NCBI GenBank assembly: GCA_030154185.1
Contig: JASKKK010000003.1
Location: 23,352-87,351, forward strand
Reading direction: 5' to 3'
DNA length: 64,000 nucleotides
Origin: Desulfuromonadales bacterium
GTDB lineage: Bacteria > Desulfobacterota > Desulfuromonadia > Desulfuromonadales > Syntrophotaleaceae
Shown: positions 58,619 through 64,000 of the stretch, piece by piece
Layout: each line of letters opens with the position of its first letter
How positions within the stretch are numbered: the first letter of the stretch is position 1
Translations under genes and position numbers: made by a program
Notes under the pieces: generated by a model
Database searches by the model: none
Told to the model about the DNA's origin: nothing
The model's input: the letters and a program-made list of their open reading frames with translations, nothing else

Positions 58619-59799
58619 TGCCCAAGATCATCAGCACCAATAAAATCCTTTTGAGCTTGCTGCTGGCAACGCTTTTGCTCACCGCCGGATGCCGCGACCA
58701 GAATCAGTACGTCGCCCCGCCGCCTCCCACGGTTACCGTAGCCTTGCCGAAACAGCAGGACATCACTCACTATGCCCAATATTCAGGCTTGACCGATGCC
58801 GTGGAATCGGTGGAAATCCGCGCCCGCGTGGAAGGATATCTGAAGAGCATTCACTTCCGCGACAGCGCCATGGTCAAAAAAGGTGATTTGTTGTTCGTCA
58901 TCGACCCCAAACCTTACCAGGCCCGCCTGGATGAAGCCGAAGCCACCCTGGCCATGCGCGAAGCCGAACTGCGCCTGGCGGAAGCGACCCTTAAACGCAA
59001 GGAAAGCGCCTTTGAGGATCAGGCGGTCAGCGAAGTCGAGGTCATTGAAGCCCGTGCGCAGCGCGATCAGGCGGTGGCAGCCATTGCCGCCGCAAAGGCC
59101 GCCATCGAAACAGCCCGCCTGGAGCTGTCGTACACACGCGTTCATGCCCCCTTGAGCGGTCGCATCGGCAGGCGCCTGGTCGATGTCGGCAACCTGGTTG
59201 GAGCGGGGGAAAAAACCCTGTTGGCAACCATCGTCAGCACCGACCCCATTTATGTCTATTTCAACGTCAATGAACGCGACCTGCTCGATTTCCAGAGCCA
59301 TCGTACCGGGCAACAGGCTCCGACCAGCGGCAACGGCCATACCACCATCAATCTGGGCCTTTCCAACGAGGAGGGCTACCCTCATGTCGGCAAGGTCGAT
59401 TATGTCAACAACCGGGTCGAGGCCGAAACCGGCACCATTCAGGTCCGCGGGGTTGTCGCTAACCCCGACGGCAGCCTTTTGCCCGGGCTGTTTGCCCGGG
59501 TGCAGGCACCGATTCGAACCATCAAAAATGCGCTGCTGGTTCCCGAGTTCGCTCTGGGGGTTGACCTGCAGGGGCATTACCTGTTGACCGTCAACGATAA
59601 GGACGAAGTCGAATATCACGCCGTGACCATCGGACCCAAGGCCGACGGATGGCGGGTGATAGAGACCGGTTTGGAGGCCGGCGACAGGGTCATTGTTAAA
59701 GGGCTGCAGAAGGTCAGGGCGGGGATCGTGGTACAGACAGTCACCGAGACCGCACAGCATTCCGTCGACGGGACGGAGAACAAGCAGGGAGGGGCCTGA
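58618..59799 (+). CDS. RND efflux periplasmic adaptor (AcrA/MexA family)
   Basis: Lipobox LLTAGCRDQ; VEIRARVEGYLKSIHF; YTRVHAPLSGRIGRRLVDVGNLV. Confidence 0.94.
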   Translation: MPKIISTNKILLSLLLATLLLTAGCRDQNQYVAPPPPTVTVALPKQQDITHYAQYSGLTDAVESVEIRARVEGYLKSIHFRDSAMVKKGDLLFVIDPKPYQARLDEAEATLAMREAELRLAEATLKRKESAFEDQAVSEVEVIEARAQRDQAVAAIAAAKAAIETARLELSYTRVHAPLSGRIGRRLVDVGNLVGAGEKTLLATIVSTDPIYVYFNVNERDLLDFQSHRTGQQAPTSGNGHTTINLGLSNEEGYPHVGKVDYVNNRVEAETGTIQVRGVVANPDGSLLPGLFARVQAPIRTIKNALLVPEFALGVDLQGHYLLTVNDKDEVEYHAVTIGPKADGWRVIETGLEAGDRVIVKGLQKVRAGIVVQTVTETAQHSVDGTENKQGGA

Positions 59800-62700
59800 T
59801 GTTAAGCCGCTTTTTCATACACCGCCCCATCTTTGCTGCGGTTATTTCGATTATCATTGTTATCGCCGGACTGGTGGCGGCTCGGACCTTGCCTGTCTCC
59901 CAATATCCGGAGATCGCGCCGCCGACGGTACAGGTTACGACCTCTTATCCGGGGGCCAATGCGCGTGTCGTTGCCGAAACCGTGGCGCAACCGATCGAAG
60001 AGCAGGTCAACGGTGTCGAGGGGATGCTCTATATGTCGAGCACCTGCACCAATAACGGCGAATATGCCCTCACCGTCACGTTCGAGGTCGGCACCGATCT
60101 CGATATGGCGGCGGTACTGGTGCAAAACCGGGTGGCCATTGCCGAACCGTCGCTGCCCGAGGAGGTCAAGCGCAACGGCATCGCGACCAAAAAACAGTCC
60201 ACCAACATTTTGCTGATTACCTGCCTGTTTTCTCCTGACAGCCGTTTCGACACCCTGTATCTGAGCAACTACGCTTCCCTGCGCATCAAGGACGAACTGG
60301 CCAGACTAGACGGCGTGGGCGATGTCAGAATTTTCGGTGCCCGCGACTACAGCATGCGCATCTGGCTCGATCCGGACAAGCTGCGGGCTCGCAACCTGAC
60401 CACCGCCGATGTCGTCGGCGCTCTGCAGGAGCAAAACGTGCAGGTCGCTGCAGGCCAGATCGGCCAGAATCCAGCCCCCTCCGGACAGAATTTTCAATTC
60501 ACGGTCAACACCCTCGGGCGACTCAAGGATGCCGGCCAGTTCGAAAATATCATCGTCAAGGCCGGGGATGAAGGGCGCCTGATCCGCCTGCGGGACATCG
60601 CCCGCGTGGAACTCGGGGCCAAAGATTACACCAGCAGTACCCTGCTTAACGGCAAGCCCACTATCGGTATCGGCATTTACCAACTGCCGGGCGCCAATGC
60701 CCTGGAAGTGGCCGAGCGGGTCGAAGCAAAAATGGCCGACCTTTCCAAAGCCTTTCCGGACGGTCTGCAGTACAAGATTCCGTTCAATACCACCATGTTC
60801 GTCGACGCCGCCATCGATGAAGTGGTGATGACCCTGCTGATTGCCGTGTTGCTGGTTTTCCTCACCATCTTCGTGTTTCTGCAGGACTGGCGCGCAACCA
60901 TCATTCCGGCCATGACCATTCCGGTTTCGCTGATCGGTACCTTTGCCGTCATGGCCGGTCTGGGCGTGAGTATCAACATGCTGTCGCTGTTCGGCATCGT
61001 GTTGGCCATCGGCGTGGTGGTCGATGACGCCATCGTGGTGGTGGAAAACGCCGCACGCAACATCGATGATCACGGTCTTTCCCCCCGTGAAGCGACCATC
61101 CGTGCCATGCAGGAGGTGACCGGACCGATCATCGCCACCACCCTGGTTCTGTTGGCGGTTTTTATTCCTACCGCTTTTCTGGGCGGGATCACCGGCCAGC
61201 TCTATCGTCAGTTCGCCCTGACCGTGGCGGTAGCTACCGTGTTCAGTTCCATTAACGCTCTGACCCTGAGTCCGGCCCTGTGTGCCTTGCTGCTGCGTCC
61301 GACCAAGACCTCCCATCGGGGCTTTTTCCGCCTGTTTAACTGGACCTTTGAGCGTACCAGCAATCTCTATGCCCGTCTGCTGGGCAGTTTGGTGCGTCGA
61401 GCCGCGGTGACTCTGGTGCTGTTCGTTGTCTTGGCAGGGATCGCCTTTTGGGGGTTCGTGCGCCTGCCGACGGGGTTTGTTCCGAGTGAGGATCAGGGAT
61501 ATTGTTTTGTCAGTATTCAGTTGCCCGATGCCGCATCGATAGAACGTACCCGGTCAGTAGTCGACCGGGTCAACGAACGCCTTGCCGGTATGGACGGCAT
61601 CGGGAACTGGGTATCTATCGTCGGTTTTTCCCTTATCGACGATGCCGCCAGTTCCAATATGGCCACGCTCTGGATCGTATTCGATCCCTGGGAAGAACGT
61701 ATGTCCGCGGAGTTGAGCCAGGACGCCCTGGTCGGACGGATGGCCAGGGAATTTTCCGGCATCCAGGAAGCCCGCATCTTCCCCTTCGTCCCGCCATCGA
61801 TCCGCGGTCTTGGTTTTGCCGGCGGTTTTCTCATGGAATTGCAGGATCGCTCCGGTGTCGGCCTGAACACCCTGCAGAATGTTGCCGCCGACATGATTCA
61901 GGATGCTAACGCCCAGTCGAAATTGCAGGGGGTCTATACGACTTTCCGCGCCAACGTACCGCAGCTTTTCGCGGATGTCGATCGCACACAGGCCAAGACC
62001 CTGAATGTCCCGCTGTCCAACGTCTTCAACACCCTGCAGGCCTTTCTGGGTTCGGTCTACGTCAACGACTTCAATAAGTTCGGGCGTACTTACCAGGTCA
62101 AGGTACAGGCCGACGGGGCCTTTCGCAGCGACGTGGAGGATATCCGGCGCCTGGAGGTGCGCGATACCGCCGGCCGCATGATCCCGTTGGGTACCCTGGT
62201 GTCGGTAAAAGAGACGGTCGGTCCGCAATTGATCCGTCGTTATAACATGTACCCATCGGCCACCATCAACGGCCGTGCGGCACCGGGGCATAGCTCGGGC
62301 GAAGCCCTGGCGGTCATGGAAAGCCTCGCCGCGGCCAAACTCCCCGCCAGTATGGGATTCGAATGGACCGGCATGTCCTACCAGGAACGCACTACGGCAA
62401 ACCAGGGGCTGTTCATTTTTGCGCTGGCGGTGGTCTTTGTCTACCTGGTGTTATGCGCCCAGTATGAAAGCTGGTCGAGCCCTCTGGCCATCATCCTGTC
62501 GGTACCGCTGGCCTTGTTGGGAACGGTTTCGGCGGTCATGATGCGCGGCATGGAAGTCAACGTCTACACCCAGATCGGCATCGTGTTGCTCATCGCCCTG
62601 TCGTCCAAGACCTCGATCCTTATCGTCGAGTTCGCCAAAGCCCAGCGGGACGCCGGCGAGAGGATCGATGATGCGGCGCTGGAAGCGGCGCGTTTGAGGT

Positions 62701-62927
62701 TCCGCCCCATCCTGATGACCGCTCTGACCTTCGTCCTGGGGGTTGCGCCGCTGGTTATCGCAACCGGAGCCGGAGCTGCCAGCCGCCAGGCTCTCGGCAC
62801 GGCGGTCTTCGGTGGCATGCTGTCGGCGACTATGCTGCTGGTAATTTTCGTCCCGGTGTTTTATGTGGTGATCCAGCGAAGCAGCGAGAAGCTGCGCGCA
62901 AAATATTTGGACAAAAATCAGGAATAA
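59799..62927 (+). CDS. RND efflux inner membrane transporter (AcrB/MexB family)
   Basis: 1042 aa, MLSRFFIHRPIFAAVISIIIVIAGLVAARTLPVSQYPEIAPPTVQV; IGVVVDDAIVVVENAARN. Confidence 0.96.
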   Translation: MLSRFFIHRPIFAAVISIIIVIAGLVAARTLPVSQYPEIAPPTVQVTTSYPGANARVVAETVAQPIEEQVNGVEGMLYMSSTCTNNGEYALTVTFEVGTDLDMAAVLVQNRVAIAEPSLPEEVKRNGIATKKQSTNILLITCLFSPDSRFDTLYLSNYASLRIKDELARLDGVGDVRIFGARDYSMRIWLDPDKLRARNLTTADVVGALQEQNVQVAAGQIGQNPAPSGQNFQFTVNTLGRLKDAGQFENIIVKAGDEGRLIRLRDIARVELGAKDYTSSTLLNGKPTIGIGIYQLPGANALEVAERVEAKMADLSKAFPDGLQYKIPFNTTMFVDAAIDEVVMTLLIAVLLVFLTIFVFLQDWRATIIPAMTIPVSLIGTFAVMAGLGVSINMLSLFGIVLAIGVVVDDAIVVVENAARNIDDHGLSPREATIRAMQEVTGPIIATTLVLLAVFIPTAFLGGITGQLYRQFALTVAVATVFSSINALTLSPALCALLLRPTKTSHRGFFRLFNWTFERTSNLYARLLGSLVRRAAVTLVLFVVLAGIAFWGFVRLPTGFVPSEDQGYCFVSIQLPDAASIERTRSVVDRVNERLAGMDGIGNWVSIVGFSLIDDAASSNMATLWIVFDPWEERMSAELSQDALVGRMAREFSGIQEARIFPFVPPSIRGLGFAGGFLMELQDRSGVGLNTLQNVAADMIQDANAQSKLQGVYTTFRANVPQLFADVDRTQAKTLNVPLSNVFNTLQAFLGSVYVNDFNKFGRTYQVKVQADGAFRSDVEDIRRLEVRDTAGRMIPLGTLVSVKETVGPQLIRRYNMYPSATINGRAAPGHSSGEALAVMESLAAAKLPASMGFEWTGMSYQERTTANQGLFIFALAVVFVYLVLCAQYESWSSPLAIILSVPLALLGTVSAVMMRGMEVNVYTQIGIVLLIALSSKTSILIVEFAKAQRDAGERIDDAALEAARLRFRPILMTALTFVLGVAPLVIATGAGAASRQALGTAVFGGMLSATMLLVIFVPVFYVVIQRSSEKLRAKYLDKNQE

Positions 62928-63027
62928 CGGTAATCTTTTTCCGACCCGGCGGTGCCATGACACCGCCGGGACACATGTTTCCCGCCGAAGCGGTGGGACT
63001 TTGAGCCGGTTTTATGGAGGAGATTGA

Positions 63028-63636
63028 ATGGCCCGAAAAACCAAGGCAGAAGCCGAACAGACCCGCCGGGATATCCTTGAAGCCGCGCTGGATCTGTTCC
63101 ACGCCAAAGGTTATGCCCGGACCACACTGGAAGAAATCGCCCGCCGCGCCGGCGTCACCAGAGGTGCCATCTACTGGCATTTCAAGGACAAGGTCGACCT
63201 GTTCCACGGCCTCAAGGACGAGATCGAATGCTCCACCGAAACCCGTCTGGAGGATCTGCTCCTGCTTTCCGTGAACGGGCTTTCGGACATACGCGACAAC
63301 CTGCTGCGACTGTATCGCAACCTCGAAAACGATGAACATTTCAAAAAATATTTCGAGATGATCTTTTTTCGTGCGGAGTTTACCGAGGAACTGCAGCCGA
63401 TGTTGAACCAGTTCAAGATAAAACTGCACCGACTGCAACAAAAGGACACGGATGATTTTTCCCGTCTGCAAAAGGCGGGGAAGATCTCGGCGCACCTCGA
63501 TTGCGTGCAATGTGCGCTCGCCCTGCGTTGCCTGATCATAGGCAGCCTTCATTCATGGCTGATAGACGACGGAGAGCATTCGATTGTGGAACAAGGTAGC
63601 GCCCTCATCGACCATTTCCTGAATTCCTTACGCTGA
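63028..63636 (+). CDS. TetR/AcrR family transcriptional regulator
   Basis: AEQTRRDILEAALDLFHAKGYARTTLEEIARRAGVTRGAIYWHFKDKVDLF. Confidence 0.94.
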   Translation: MARKTKAEAEQTRRDILEAALDLFHAKGYARTTLEEIARRAGVTRGAIYWHFKDKVDLFHGLKDEIECSTETRLEDLLLLSVNGLSDIRDNLLRLYRNLENDEHFKKYFEMIFFRAEFTEELQPMLNQFKIKLHRLQQKDTDDFSRLQKAGKISAHLDCVQCALALRCLIIGSLHSWLIDDGEHSIVEQGSALIDHFLNSLR

Positions 63637-63668
63637 CGAAAAATGGCCTCTTTCGGAAAGGAATGACC

Positions 63669-64000
63669 ATGAGCAACAGCCAAACAGCGGAGCAAAGGGT
63701 GGCAGCCTGCCTGCAGCTCAGTCCAAAAGGCGAAGAGATGCTGAAAATCGTCCTCCAGGAGAGGCTTCCCGAAGCTGAGCAGAAGCAATGGCAGGACTTC
63801 GACTCGCGTTTTCGTCAATGCTGCATAAAGGAGACGAACGGCACCGTGGTCTTCGACGATGAGGCCTTTGCCGCGTTTGCCGAAGATTTCCACGATAGAC
63901 TGATCAACAGGGGAGTGGAGATTTACAACGGTTGTTCAAAAGCTCTGGCAGGACTGGAAGGTCACGACTGCCGCGTCCTGAGATGCCTGGCCCAGATCTA
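63669..64000 (+). CDS. Hypothetical protein, truncated by window edge
   Basis: ATG-initiated frame MSNSQTAEQRVAACLQLSPKGEEMLKIVLQERL... open to the right edge. Confidence 0.5.
   Translation, partial: MSNSQTAEQRVAACLQLSPKGEEMLKIVLQERLPEAEQKQWQDFDSRFRQCCIKETNGTVVFDDEAFAAFAEDFHDRLINRGVEIYNGCSKALAGLEGHDCRVLRCLAQI

Noticed and set aside
1-64000. CRISPR arrays, tRNA/rRNA genes, prophage or transposase genes
   Set aside because: No regularly spaced direct repeats, T-loop signatures, integrase or transposase motifs recognised by eye in sequence or ORF track

Overview
GC-rich chromosomal window with the gene content and layout of a desulfuromonad-type deltaproteobacterium (lineage is an inference; no marker genes were compared). 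Most of it is core or housekeeping: TamB C-terminus (left edge), MarC, archaeal-type methionine adenosyltransferase, an arsR/permease/thioredoxin-like cluster, queH, a PAS hybrid histidine kinase, rdgC, a cation:H+ antiporter plus TrkA-type protein, a GAF/sigma-54 activator, a hem operon (siroheme dehydrogenase, ccsA-like, hemA, hemC, cobA-hemD, hemB), trxA, dtd, nfo, dapF, rsmE, prmA, two two-component systems, a Do-type protease, lutC with a fused lutB-lutA, cydAB and an acrAB-tolC-like RND operon with a tetR gene. No tRNA, rRNA, CRISPR, transposase or prophage was recognised. The least ordinary segment is about 16.0-23.0 kb on the minus strand. It holds a large metzincin-like/beta-helix/autotransporter gene whose frame breaks exactly at a 7-base C/G homopolymer (losing one base restores the repeat frame). 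Its ribosome-binding site is buried in a perfect 10-bp stem of a structured leader. Just upstream is a tight three-gene cassette (GNAT, BKACE/DUF849, QueC-like PP-loop enzyme) with no obvious textbook pathway. Dispersed palindromic intergenic repeats and several operator-like palindromes are also reported. All family calls come from reading motifs by eye; no database search was run.
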